From Cystobasidium ongulense (lineage: Eukaryota > Basidiomycota > Cystobasidiomycetes > Cystobasidiales > Cystobasidiaceae): a stretch of 64,000 bases of DNA. A program made the translations under genes and the position numbers. Shown in pieces: positions 36,544 through 48,000 of the stretch. Position 1 is the first letter of the stretch; the number at the start of each line of letters is the position of its first letter. The stretch is from the NCBI GenBank assembly GCA_022835595.1, contig BQUP01000011.1, forward strand, positions 191,319 through 255,318, read 5' to 3'. The notes beneath the pieces were generated by a model that saw only the letters and a list, made by a program, of their open reading frames with translations, searched no databases and was not told the origin of the DNA.

Positions 36544-37959
36544 ATGGCGACACAACATCAAGATTCAGCAACGAAATCAACAAGTGCACTACCAGCTGAT
36601 CCACCTGTACCGGTACAGAGCACTGCAAGCTCCGACATTTTCGCTGCTGCTTTCGCTGGACCGACCAATTCCACAGGCCTTGAAACCCACGGGCCAAATG
36701 TAGAGGAGAAGGACTCTGCTTCAAAGTCTACTCCCGACCCAGCAGCAGTTTCTGAGGTGCTATTGCCTCATTCCGAAGTTGCTGATGGCGACACTGCCTC
36801 AACGGATTCTTCCACTATCACTTCTTGCTACACCACCGCTTCGGAGGGGTCTATCGACTCCCCCCGTTCTGCTGACCGCGCAACAATTACGCACCGGTCT
36901 TTTGATGCTGCCAGAACTCGTGCAGCTGATTCAGCAGCCATTGACACACCTCGTCCGGGCGTCGCTACTGATAATGTAGATGACGACGCAACTGCCGGAA
37001 CCTATCCCAACGCTTTCAGTAGGCGGAGCAATTCCAGCAGCTGCATTGATCTCGCTTCACCGGTAAGACAAGACACTACTACCTCGGACTTACCTCGAAC
37101 CGGGACAGCAGGACCCTCGCATGCTTTACCCGAAGGCCTCATGGCCGAAGTCGCGGCCACTGCGACTTGCGACAACGATCTCATAGCTGCCGACGGCGCT
37201 AACAGACACAAGCACAATTCTGGTCAGGCACTAGGTGCAGAGACTACATTCGCTACCGTGTCTGAGTCTGATCCGCATCCGCCATTGTGTACAAAGAGCA
37301 CTGATAACGCAGCCATTGTTGGGTCGCCAGGTCACCGCCCAAATTCGACCGACCCTGAGCGCTTAGAGCAAGAGATCGAGGATGCAAAACAGAGGATTAA
37401 TTCCTTTGCTACACAAGAAGGGTCAAACGCTAAAATATTGGAAGCCATTCGCGCTAGGACTGAAAATTTCGTCAAGGTTGAGAATAGTAAATGGAAACTC
37501 CTGGCCACATCTCGAAAAATCTGGCTCAAGAGAGAAATGGAAGAAGCAAGAGCTCGCAGAATACTTCTGAAAGCTGAGGAAGCATTAAAGAAAGCTTCTC
37601 CTCATACCGTGCCTTCAAACCAGACGATGCTTGAACAGGACCAGAAGTATCATACCACCAATGCAAAGAGGGAAGGAAAGGCGAGACAGACACTCTCGAA
37701 AGCTGATGAAGCATTGAGGAAGGCCAGTGCTGCTACAGTTAGTGCAAAGGAATTGATGGATCTGGCCGAGCAACAACACCGGTCTGCCGTTCGTTGCAAA
37801 GTCGCGGACTATGGTAGCGCTGAAAATTTCCGGTCGTACATAAGAAAGCGCAAGACGAAGAGGGAGCGAGATAGAGCTGAAGCGAAGGAGAGGATTTGCG
37901 AAGCAGAAAAAGCCTTGGCGGCTTTGGGTTACAGAAAGAAGAAATTCCGATTCTGCTAG
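36544..37959 (+). CDS. Tandem paralogue C: charged coiled-coil protein with internally duplicated segment
   Basis: Single exon, 471 residues, start MATQHQDSATKSTSALP. The N-terminal part resembles paralogue B (SDIFAAAFAGPTNSTGL versus SDTFTTASAGPINSTDF). A Ser/Thr/Asp-rich disordered middle follows. The C-terminal 180 residues form a charged coiled coil in which a segment present once in B occurs twice: ARRILLKAEEALKKAS and ARQTLSKADEALRKAS. It ends in KKKFRFC, like KFRCF in B. The match to paralogue A is weak, consistent with progressive divergence along the array A-B-C. The cysteine at the last residue is noted, but there is no CaaX box. Function unknown. Confidence 0.75.
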   Translation: MATQHQDSATKSTSALPADPPVPVQSTASSDIFAAAFAGPTNSTGLETHGPNVEEKDSASKSTPDPAAVSEVLLPHSEVADGDTASTDSSTITSCYTTASEGSIDSPRSADRATITHRSFDAARTRAADSAAIDTPRPGVATDNVDDDATAGTYPNAFSRRSNSSSCIDLASPVRQDTTTSDLPRTGTAGPSHALPEGLMAEVAATATCDNDLIAADGANRHKHNSGQALGAETTFATVSESDPHPPLCTKSTDNAAIVGSPGHRPNSTDPERLEQEIEDAKQRINSFATQEGSNAKILEAIRARTENFVKVENSKWKLLATSRKIWLKREMEEARARRILLKAEEALKKASPHTVPSNQTMLEQDQKYHTTNAKREGKARQTLSKADEALRKASAATVSAKELMDLAEQQHRSAVRCKVADYGSAENFRSYIRKRKTKRERDRAEAKERICEAEKALAALGYRKKKFRFC

Positions 37960-38272
37960 ATATACCGTACGAGCAGGAGACACGCTACTGATCTGTGGCT
38001 CTTTCCATGCGAGTGTTGGTCAAACGTATGTGGGCCGTGACAGCGCAACATTGAGAGCTTTGTTTGTTTTGTACTGGATAGGTCGACCGACTATGTTATA
38101 TTCGTGCGCATGCAATTCGAGTGACTGAAACACCATAGAAGCATGCTCATTGAACGCTAGCGCCGAACAACAGGCGACAGGATATCAGGCAAATCTAGTA
38201 GGCCCTTTGACAAGGCGGATTGCTGGAGGAAAACGCGAGTCAGCTCAGAAGGTCATTGACAAGACTGCTGAA
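37960..38272. other. Convergent intergenic region
   Basis: 313 bp between paralogue C and the coiled-coil gene on the minus strand. No feature seen. Confidence 0.5.
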
Positions 38273-41169
38273 TCACAGCCCGGGATCTGGGTGACTAACA
38301 CTGGTACTAGCGGATCCGGCTCCCCAAATGAAGTTGCTCGAGGCGCTCTTGTGAAGCGTGATCTTTTTCTTGCCTCCCAGGGTTGAGCCTCCAGTCGATG
38401 GCACAGACTTAGTGGAGGCTGTATCCACAGGTTTTTCAGTCTTCACAGCGGATTTCAGCTTGCTGACAGTAGCTTTGCTGGACTGCGAGGCTTGAGAAGC
38501 TTGTGCTGGCGTTTTCACCGGCTTTGTACTTTTCGCAGTTGACGGATTCCGGGGTGAAGAAACGACCTTTACAGCATCAGATTCTTCAGACGAAGATACG
38601 CTTGACTCTTCCGATTCAGGGGGTGTAGAGTTACGTTTTTTCCGAGCTTGAGCTTCTTCATTCAGTTTCTTGCGGAATTGTTCAGGGACACCACTCTTGA
38701 TAGCTGTTCGTCTGCGCTTGCGTTTCACTTCCGTATGGGAAGGTTTAACTTCATTTTCTGAACTACTCTCATCTGAGGGCACTTCTTTCGATTTGACTTG
38801 CTTCTTTCGCTTTGCAGGTCTAGCTTTCGTGATGTCATCCGAGTCGCTATCTACGACCTCCTTTGTATTCGCCTTCTGGCTGTCTTTTCCACGCAGCCCC
38901 TTAGCTGCTTTGCGTTCCTTCGGAGCTTTAATAGCACGCCTTGGCGGCGGTGGCGGCGGCGATACGGACTTGCCAAGTATTGGAGGCTGTTCTTCGGTCT
39001 CGCTCTCGCTGTCTGATTCCTCTTGTATTTCTCTTCCTTTACCCCGCTTCCGCTTGCCTAGTGGAGATGCCGCCAAAGCTGAGCCATTATCGTGCGTCTC
39101 ATGCTCAGTAAGAGGAGGCAAAGCAGAACCGACTGCAGCTTCAGCCTCCGTTTGGCTTGGACCATCACCAAAAACCCTACTAGCGCGGCGGTGCATATCC
39201 CACGAGCTTTTTAGCTGATCTCGTTCTTTCTCGACTAAACGCAATTTCAATTCAGCGGCCTTGAGGTCCATTCGGCTCTGCTTTAATTGCTCTTCTGACT
39301 TCTTGAACAGGTTCTGATGCAATGCCTGCTCGTGAACATAGACCGTCAGAACCGTCCTTCTCACACTGCAATATCACAATCAGAAAATCCGAAAGCTTAC
39401 TGTGGCTTGATCCAACTTAGTCTCCTTGTCCTCGAATGCGGTCTGCAGGCTCTGCATCTTCTTGTCCAGTGCCGCATTCCGATCCGCAAGTTGGGCTTCC
39501 AGAATTTGGACTTCTTTCTCAAGCCTACGCACAGCAGTCTGACTGACTGCCCGATCATTCTGTGCTTCTTTACTCTGTTTATTCTGCTTCTCTAGGTCAT
39601 CGATCCTTTGCTTTGCATCTTCGAGTCTCAATTTCAGTTGATCATTCTCCTCCATCTCTTCAGTAAGTCTCTGCGATAATTGCCGTTGCTCGTCTTCGAG
39701 TTCAGCTATTACACGAGTCCTCTTGTCCAGCCGTGTCTGAAGAGTCGACAGATCATCTTGGTGCGTTTTCGTGACTTCTTCATACCATACTAGATCCTTC
39801 TGAGCTGCTTGCAGCATTCTCGCTTGTGCTTTCTTCTCGTGTTGTAAAGCAGATATCGTTTCTTGCAGGTTGGCAACGGTGACTTTCAGATTGCATTTCT
39901 CAATTTTTAGATCTCGAAGAGCAGGGTTAAGGTGCTCGTTTTGTAGTTCATACTCTTTGTAAATGCCTTCTTCTCTTCGGATGTTTAGTTCATGCCGCAA
40001 TTTCCTCTCCTTCCACTTCAGCTTGCCCATTGCCTCCTTGACCGTTTCCAGCTCAACTATATCTGCTTGACGCTGCTGCTCCATTTCAGTATTCGTTGAT
40101 TGCAAACGTTCATGAGATTCGATGAGCTCTTCACACTGCGTCGCAATGCTGTCATACTTCTGTACTCTATCAAGAGCAGCAGCTTTTTCCTGATTTATAT
40201 ACTCGAACTGTTCTTGCAATTGTTGATGTGCTTGTAGAATAGAGTTCATTTCTGAACTAGCTGATCTGACTTTCGCTTCGAGATCTGCATTGCGTGCCGT
40301 AAGGCGGCCAATCTTGGCTAAAGCCTTGACGGGTGTGGCGATTTTCCCAGGTGAGCCAGGCGAATTGGCGGAACGTATGTCCGCGGGATCTAGTACGATG
40401 GAGATATTTGATGTCGAATGTCGCATTGGTGCAGAACGGCGGACATCTTCCTGCAATGAAGGAAGGGTTCGATGACTCGATGTAGAAGCTTGCGGCGTTA
40501 GGAAAGCTGGAGGCCGGGCTGACCATGGCAGGGATGCTCTTCCGCGTAGATGGAGAGGTCCTGATATGGCAATCAGCACAGGATACGTAGTTCGCGGTTT
40601 GCTTTCGTACCTTTGTCAGGTCTGTTAGTATCGAAAAGGGCCTTCGCAGCGATCTCAAAGTTTCTTTGCGCCTCTTTGCCCTTTTGTGAAGCTGTGTATG
40701 GCTGCACATCAGAAGCCTGAGGTACAGACACATCTATGAGCAGTTCCTCATGCTCTTCTACGGCATTCGTTGCAATCCTTTCGCTTTGTTTATTCACTTC
40801 TAGAGGATGATCGAAAGCTCTCATAGCAACTGGCGGGCTCCTTCGCAGCTGTTTCCGAGGCCTGAAGGGATCTGGTGCATTGAGCTTTGAGCTTGGGGAA
40901 TCTGCGACCATCATGAGCGATTGCAGTAGGCGTTGCTGCAGGATTGCGCTCCCGGGAATGCTCTTGTTATCGATACTCTTGCCCGACGGCTTCACGTGCG
41001 AGCTGCCACCAGCACCGCTTGCAGAGGTGCCATCAGGACCACCGCGAGCACGAGCAGGACCAGGCGTAGCATTGAAGATGCTGTCTGGATCTTCCTGGAA
41101 CGGAGCTGGACTCGCGCTGAAGCCCGGCGTGCGCCTTTGCCGCTGCACGGGCGAACGAAAGACGACCAT
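38273..41169 (-). CDS. Large coiled-coil protein with basic Ser/Lys-rich tail (hypothetical)
   Basis: Three exons: 41169-40611, 40560-39401 and 39313-38273; 919 residues. The start at 41169 (MVVFRSPVQRQRRTPGF) has SP/TP sites. N-terminal ~250 residues: disordered, basic, with SIFNATPGP and SPGSPGKIATPVKAL. Residues about 270-620: one long heptad coiled coil (for example KYDSIATQCEELIESHERL, DEQRQLSQRLTEEMEENDQL). C-terminal 300 residues: alternating acidic and basic low complexity with several nuclear-localisation-like clusters (GKRKRGKGR, AKRKKQVKSK, VKRKRRRTA). Overall this resembles chromatin, spindle-pole or kinetochore structural proteins, but I cannot assign a family. The acceptor of the second intron is ambiguous by 12 nt (39325 or 39313), both in frame. 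Confidence 0.7.
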
Positions 41170-41564
41170 GTCGCAGTTGGCATGAAGTGAAGAGCAAGTT
41201 GCGAAAAGGCTGGTTAGAGGAAAGTCGCGAAACACAAGCTATCGAAGCCAGGCTGTAAACACTGTCTAGCAGTCTGGATCCTCTGTCTCTGAGCGTTGTA
41301 GATTAACAGAACACAACAGCGCGACGTGGCGGCACGAGCTTGATCGACGAAACCCAAAGACAGTGAGACTATACACAATCTGAGGTGACAGGAGTCGCCT
41401 GCTCATGATGCCGAAATGTCACCGAGTTGATCTGATTGCGGCGTCGCTCCTTGCTGTATGTTTGCTGCTAATAATGTTGTACAGGTGGAATACTACAATA
41501 CTGCATAAGGTGCACTTCGTCCCACCTAGCTGGACAGAAGGGTTCTGAAACGATGTAGACCACT
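41170..41564. other. Intergenic region
   Basis: 395 bp between the SEC61 gamma 3' end and the start of the coiled-coil gene, both on the minus strand. Contains the promoter of the latter. No other feature seen. Confidence 0.5.
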
Positions 41565-42058
41565 CTATAGGATGACTTGCACGACTGGAATATGAATCTG
41601 TACGAGTGTTGCGCCAAGGTGTTCGTCAGTTATGTTCACGCTTGAATGGCTGTCTCCAGCCAGAGCTAACCTCCAGCATGCACATCCCGGCACACTATAA
41701 CGACAAGACGACTTACAAGCTTGACGAAGTAACCCAAGAAACCCATGACTGCGAATCCAATAGCAACTGCCTGGCAAATGGCGAGGTACTCTGGAGGAAG
41801 GGAGTGCGACACGTCGTGCAATAGGAAGGTGGCATCAGCTTGTGCTGCGTGCAGAGCACCGACCGGCGGTGTCAAGTCTGCTAACCTTTCTTATCAGGCT
41901 TTGTACATCTTGCAAGGAACTGCATGACGAGCCGCATTGTCAGTCCATGCTGTTGCAGTCTATCGGTCAAGTCAGATAGACCTCTCCCGCCCACTCACCT
42001 GATTGCCCTCTTTCAGGAAGCGCTGGGGTGTCTCTACGATGTCCTTGACGGAGTCCAT
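41565..42058 (-). CDS. Protein translocon subunit Sec61 gamma (SecE family)
   Basis: Small tail-anchored subunit of the ER Sec61 translocon that clamps the channel. Four exons: 42058-41999, 41919-41886, 41790-41717 and 41597-41565, encoding 66 residues, as expected for the family. The N-terminal amphipathic helix is MDSVKDIVETPQRFLKEGNQ, then FLARCTKPDKKEY, then the membrane helix AICQAVAIGFAVMGFLGYFV followed by KLIHIPVVQVIL at the very end. These are near-invariant Sec61 gamma features (CxKPD, IGFAVMGFIGYFVKLIHIP). No single exon is long enough to show as a clear gene by itself. Start lies 140 bp from the divergent PPR-like gene. Confidence 0.96.
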
Positions 42059-42198
42059 AGCTATGCTTGGAGTGCTGAGAGGACTAATTGCAACTTGCGA
42101 AGAGTGATTGTCGAATCGGTCGCAGGTTAAGCGCCGGTTGCGAGCTGCCATCGGCCCTTGCCTTCACGCGATCGCCTGTTCTCGCCAACATCCGTCAA

Positions 42199-44941
42199 AT
42201 GGCTGCATCGACATCAGTCTCAGCGATGAGGCTTCTGAGCATCCAGCAAGCGACGTGCGAGGCCTGCACGGTGAGTCCTGCAAATTGCCGGCTACCCTGA
42301 ACGCTCTCTGACAATTTGTCCTGTTCGATCACCCGTGTACTTCTTGCATGCATAGATGCTGCTGGCAAAGCGTATGTCGAAGGCATCAGTCGCTTCATCA
42401 AGACGTCTGCATCATAACATCACCCGCTCTCCAAGCTCGCTGCTCTCTTCAGCGCCAACGCCACGGTTTTCAAGCACGACAGCTTCCAGCAGCTCTAGCC
42501 ACTCACCCACTTCCAAACATACAAGACACTTTCACTCCACTCGCCGGCATGACTTCACATTGTTCGGATACAAGAACAAAACAGATGACATAGAAAGGCT
42601 AGCTGAATCCTTCAAGGAAGCATTAGAAGAGAAAGACGCCGAGAAAGTCAGTCAAGCATACGTATCTTTTCGGCAGGCACTTGCAGCGGATTCGTCTTTG
42701 CAAGCGTCTGAATATGTTTCACCACAAGAAGTGGCTGCCGCAATGCGTCTCCTATCTCAAACTTCATATATCAACGAAGACTTCTTAGCTGTCCGTCGGA
42801 TGAGCCAAGATCTCGGCACATTGTGGCACCAGGACGATCTATCCCCCACAGGATTTTCTGCCCATATAGAGGCATTAGTCAACAGTGGTCGGCTCGACGA
42901 AGCTCATAGCATGTTGCGCGATGCAAAGTACTCTCAAAGTCCTCCGTCGACCGATCAAATATCTGTACCGCAAGACTGGAACATATACCTGAAAGCATAC
43001 TCCGATAGCCGAGGGGATCCATACGCAGCTACTAAAAGCAGATTGAATGAAATACCTCAAGCGTTCAGAGATAGCACTACGTACCTCATTCTGCTAGAAG
43101 CTTTTTTTAATGATAGACAATCGCTGCGACAAGGGAAAGCGAACGCACAGAGTGAGGTGCAGGAGATTTTGGGTCAAATCGAACTAGTCGATCCGTCGGC
43201 TTTTAACAAAGTAGAGCTACACATGGCTCTGCTCAATGGTTATTCCAGAACTGGAGATTCTGAAGCGGCGCAGCGAGCCTACTCTGCGCTCGTAGCGTAT
43301 GGGGACGAGTCCAAGTCTCCTGCAGCGCAAGTGGCGCTCGTACGTTACGAAGTAAAAATGGAACAATATCAAGATGCAAAAGAACGGTGTAGAAACCTCA
43401 TGTCCGTATTCCCGTCTTCGCGACAGGACATTACCGCCAACGTGTTTCAGGATTATATTGGAAAAGAGGCACAATCACGGCCGCTACAGGTCTTGCGCGA
43501 CGCACTTGGATACGTAGAGTCGGCTACTAGCCTACTACCCGATTATAATGCATACGAGTGTGCGATGCGCTTAGCAGAGTCATTCACAGATGCTTTAGCA
43601 CTCTTGCGCGACTCGCATCGTGATGGTATTAGCATCAGCTCTGGTATGCTTCGAGCAATCTTGATTAAGATTCCAGAAGGCGAAGCGGACACAGAGGCTC
43701 TAGAGACGATCAAGACGATATACGGTGACCTCGGGAGATCGCGGTTGTCGGATGCTCGAAGTCGCGATGGTATTCACGACGTGTCCCTATATATCGCCCT
43801 ATTGCAGTACTGCGCCAGTAAAGATGTGTCGGATTTATCCTGGGCTACAACATTGATGGAAGACTTAAAGTCACACGGTTTGTCCATATTGAACGGAAAT
43901 GAAGCGACATTGCCTAAGAAATATATTCGGCAAGACCAGCCAACCACATTGGTAGCTTCCACTTCAGCATCTTCCATCGTAACTTCCCTGATGAAGAACG
44001 CCTCGCAAGATCATTCGCAAGCTTTTAAAGCTTATTCATGGATGTGGGCTGTCAATCCAGATAATATATTCAGCAAGCAAGACTGGTACGAAATTATACG
44101 TACATATACCGATCTCAGCTTTACCGATGAATCAGGAAGTCCCAAGAAATCATTCGTCCCTTCGTCGGTTTTCTTCGCTTTCTTCGAAGACATGCGGAAG
44201 AGCAATGTACCACCTGATTCGCCTGTCTATCAAGCTGTGTTACATTATTATGCTGGAGAAGGAGGCGGGTACAAGTCTGGCAGTGCGGAAGCTGTTCGTC
44301 TAATACACAGCTTGATCAAGATGGATCATTATTATGATCCAGACATTGGCCTCATGAACCGACTCATGTACGCTTATAGCAAAACCGGCAACTTGAACAA
44401 TGCAATCGACGTATGGCGCTCTATTTTGATCAACAAAATACCATTCAACAATGTTACAATTTCAATCATAATGGATGTATATGGCTACTCAGGCGAATTC
44501 GGCAGAGCAGCAACACTATGGGAATCGTTGAAGATGCAACAATCGAATGAACAAGTCTACGAGATCAATAAGAAGAATCTAGAGAGTTTCATAGAAGCTG
44601 CTTGTAGAACTGGAAATGTCTCGCGGGCTATTGAGGAGTGCTTCAAAGCGTTAGAATGGAAAGATGGCGCTCTAGTCGATCAAGACACTTTGAAGCTTCT
44701 GTTGAAGTTTACCAGGTCCGATTCTCAAGCTTTTCATTCCCTGCGCGAACGAATAGAGAAAGAATTGCCACACTACTGGCCTCTTGTTGAGAACGTAGCA
44801 CAGCCTAAGGGACTCTCAGGAAACACATCTGAAACGCAACGCAAAACCAGCTTTAATTTCTCCAGCTTAGCGAATAAGAATAGAGAGAATTCAGCTATAC
44901 AAGTCAACGATCCGAACGATATTTCATTACAGAAACCCTAG
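42199..44941 (+). CDS. Mitochondrial PPR-like helical-repeat protein
   Basis: Two exons, 42199-42270 and 42356-44941, giving 885 residues. An alternative start at 42356 (MLLAKRMSKAS) would give 861. The N-terminal 70 residues are rich in Arg, Ser, His and Thr and nearly free of acid, typical of mitochondrial import. Helical repeats follow with pentatricopeptide-like spacing, for example FSAHIEALVNSGRLDEAHSML, MALLNGYSRTGDSEAAQRAY, MNRLMYAYSKTGNLNNAIDV and ISIIMDVYGYSGEFGRAATL. These contain the G-x-x-x-x-A signature of the second helix. Probably binds organellar RNA for expression or stability of a mitochondrial transcript; the target is unknown. Weak repeats and large size fit fungal PPR proteins. 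Confidence 0.75.
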
Positions 44942-45074
44942 TGTATCTATATAGCTACAGAAGCAGTACATCCAGTTGTTGTTCAAATACAAGCTACATG
45001 TTTCCCTTGCAAATACTAGCCATGATGCCATTTTCAGTCACTGCATACCTCACCATACTCCCTCTTGCCAGTCA

Positions 45075-46391
45075 TCACTCCTTCACATGTTTTGTTACGG
45101 ATGCAGGCAAGCAATAAACTGGATCCACAGCTTCCAACCCCTCGTATCCCATGAGTGACAGTCCCGCTAGGCCGAAGATCGTATGCCAGATATCTGCGAC
45201 ATCTTCCGGCCGATCTGCAATACCACCTTTCTCTGTATCTTGACATGATAAGATGAATTGTCGTAATTTACTTTGCGATATCCAGTCGGCCCTGTCTAGT
45301 ATTGAGAGCGTAGCGAATACCCACCAAGAATAACAGACCTGTGCCAACCAAGATGTCGCGTCAGCCAGCTTGGCTCTTGACCTTTTGCCAGCGTACAATA
45401 AGCAAGAGGTGAACTTACATCTTCAAGCTTTTCCGGTCGGCCATTGAGCCCTCCATTGGGTAGTTGCCGTTCGCAAAGCCACCAACATAGTGTATCCTTA
45501 TCCACAACATCCAGTCTGCCGAGAATCGCTAAGGCTCCCACTGATGTCCATACTGTCGTGGAGGAGATCATGTGTTACTGGCTTTCGAGAGGGAAAACCC
45601 TTTAGATTCACCTTACCTTGAGCTGCATGACTCTCTGCACCCTGAACCATTCCAAATCCACCATCGTGATTCTTGCACTTTTCAAGCCACGCTACTGTCT
45701 TATCGGCATCAAGCTTGTCCAACTGACTTAACAAAGATAGGCAGGCTACAGCACAGTACGTGAAGCGAGTATCGATCTCGCCCCACTCGTCACCTGCAAA
45801 AGAGCCTGTTTCTGGATCTTGCAGCGACAGGATATCTGTTTGCGGTCACAATGTTAGTTGCGGCGTAACTCACTTAAATCCCTTACTGCCCGATTCTTAC
45901 ATTTCGTGATCTTTTCCACGTCAACAAGGCCAAGCGAGTCTTGCATTAATAGAATCTGAATCGCACTCAACGTAGGGTGTAGGTGTGGATCATGTCCGGG
46001 ATGCGGAGCAAACGCGCCTATTGGGTTTTTCATACTTTGTCAAGTCTGTGATTGGTGACCAATAAAAGGGTCGCAAACCTACCCTCGTCTTCCACCCAGC
46101 ACGACATGACCCAATCAATCATCTCTTTGCGGTCCAGAGCATCCTTCTTGCCCATCAGAGCGAGCGATGTTAGTCCCCAGTATATGCCATTCATGCGGAG
46201 GTGCTCGGTGAGGTGGTAAGCCAGTTCATCGCGTTTCTAGCAGGTCAGGAAGACATGCCGTCAGAATACAAAGGCGACAAACAGGGTCAGGGAACGCAGC
46301 GGACCTTGTCTAGACTTTGTATATACTTGACATGGAGGTCTATCGCTAGTTTCGGCTCGGCAGGGAGTCCCTCTGTCTTCTCGCCAGGCAT
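45075..46391 (-). CDS. BET2: Rab geranylgeranyltransferase (type II) beta subunit
   Basis: Prenylates Rab GTPases on C-terminal cysteines with the Bet4 alpha subunit and Rab escort protein; cytosolic. Six exons: 46391-46305, 46236-46083, 46017-45901, 45835-45617, 45552-45419 and 45338-45075, encoding 324 residues, the normal family length. Conserved blocks: [99 protein letters not shown] and [12 protein letters not shown]. The zinc ligands of this family correspond to Asp237, Cys239 and His289 here (EDVCYSWW and IWHTIFG). Stop follows [12 protein letters not shown]. Divergent from the eL41 gene. Confidence 0.94.
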
Positions 46392-46767
46392 GGTGTCTGA
46401 CGGTAATATTCCAGCAGTATTGTAATGTATGCGGGTTACTTGGAGTGTGAATGAGCCGCTCTGGACGGGTGTGAGTGTGCTTTGTCTGTGTTGCAGGATG
46501 TACAGCACCTTCCGTGCGCTGCTTCAAGCGGAGAACGGGCGACGCTGCCGGAAGGAATTCGATCGAGGAAGGCTCGCCTCGTTCTAGGAAGCCCATCATG
46601 CACCGAGCGAACGGCGGCTACCCAGGATTGCCTTCTCTCCACTCACTACATTCTCATTCTCAAAGCATCGTAAGATACGTGAGTAGCGTTGGTACACTTG
46701 GCTGCTACTACCTGCCTGCGAGCTGCTTGCTGACTTGCTGCTCTCGTTTCTGTCCTGCAGTGCGAAC
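46392..46767. promoter_or_regulatory. Divergent upstream region of BET2 and eL41, with an eL41 5' UTR intron
   Basis: 376 bp. A probable 5' UTR intron of eL41 lies at 46679-46760 (GTGAGT donor, CTGAC branch site, CTGCAG acceptor). If so, the next exon is only 9 nt (46761-46769) and ends with the first two bases of the start codon. Short open stretches here are not coding. Confidence 0.55.
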
Positions 46768-47069
46768 ATGTAAGGGCGACTCAAGTTGGACAGCAGCTGC
46801 CTCGAAAGCAAGCAATACTGACTGGAACACCTGCATTACTGCACTCGTTTATTCATCTACAGGAGAGCGAAGTGGCGCAAGAAGCGCGTTCGTCGCCTAA
46901 AACGTAAACGCAGAAAGGTTAGTCACTTCCGCACCCTCTGCATTAGCGGCATGATGCTGACTTCTTCTCCACCTTCTAGATGCGCGCTCGTTCCAGTAAA
47001 TACCAACGCCCGCTTCTGAGGACACCATGTGCAACACTGACGGCTCTCTTTTCCCACCCCACAGAGTAA
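46768..47069 (+). CDS. RPL41: Ribosomal protein eL41 (25 residues, start codon split by an intron)
   Basis: Smallest eukaryotic ribosomal protein, a single basic helix at the subunit interface. Coding pieces: 46768-46769 (AT), 46863-46917, 46980-46995 and 47065-47069 (AG-TAA), 78 nt in all. Spliced, they read MRAKWRKKRVRRLKRKRRK followed by MRARSK and stop, the invariant 25-residue eL41 pattern. Introns are 93, 62 and 69 nt with donors GTAAGG, GTTAGT and GTAAAT and AG acceptors; branch-like CTGAC sites occur in the first and third. The initiator codon is interrupted after AT, and the stop codon sits in a last exon with only two other coding bases. No single frame reveals this gene, so automated annotation would probably miss it. 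Confidence 0.93.
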
Positions 47070-48000
47070 ACGTCTCGATGAATTGACCATGTGATGTAAC
47101 TGCCCATCCCCCTGCATCGTTCTTCAACAACATGCCAAGCCATTCAAAAGTCGAATCAAGACTTCTTTCTTTTCATCGAACCGAAACATGAAACCTACTC
47201 AAAGCACCAACGCGGATAGCATCTGCAAAGGCTGTCGGTACTCAATTGCTAGGCGAGACGCAATAGAAGGAATAATTGGCAAGGCGTTAGGATGACTGGA
47301 CACTAATTGTTGGAGAATCAAGCGACGTGGGATCAAGGGAGAAAGCGGGAATGTCACAAGGAAAGAAACTCATCAGAACCCCCAGCAAGAAAGAAAGGTC
47401 GAAAGCAGATTACCGGCTGTGTGGAAATTGTCTTGTTTAAAGCCATCAGAGCTCTGTCGCTAGGGACGCCTATCGTACCTCCGTTAGTTTTGCATTGCAA
47501 CGAAATCAGTCTCTGCCAATTCCTGTCTGGCTCTTGCTTTGATGACTATGCTCAGAATACGCTGACTACTGCCGGACACGATGCTCACCATAATGCAAAG
47601 TGCTGGCATGAGGCTACGGGCGTCACAGTGCAAAGTGGAACACACTCGCTGAGCTGAAAGCATCACGTGATCGCATGACGAAGCAGAAAGCAAAGGCTAC
47701 AGAAACAGAGAGGGACTAGTAGATCAAACACAGGTGCTATTACGATTGGTATTAGGTTGGCGTGTATATATATTGATGCTGTGGTTTAAATGCAATCTTC
47801 AGGCAGGCTTCGTGTATTTGAAGAGTATCTTTTATGTCCGAATATACTTTATCACTGTCACATATTATCGATGAGCATCATGATGCAGTCCTCCCTTCAT
47901 AATCTTCTTGACTATGGGTACGTTTGTTATGCTATCGATGACGTGAAAGGGGAAGTAATTAGTTTAGATGCCGGTTTCCAAATTCCACCAGCCCGATTAC
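47070..48000. other. Intergenic region
   Basis: About 930 bp between eL41 and the aquaporin 3' end (convergent). No coding signal, tRNA or repeat recognised. Confidence 0.5.
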
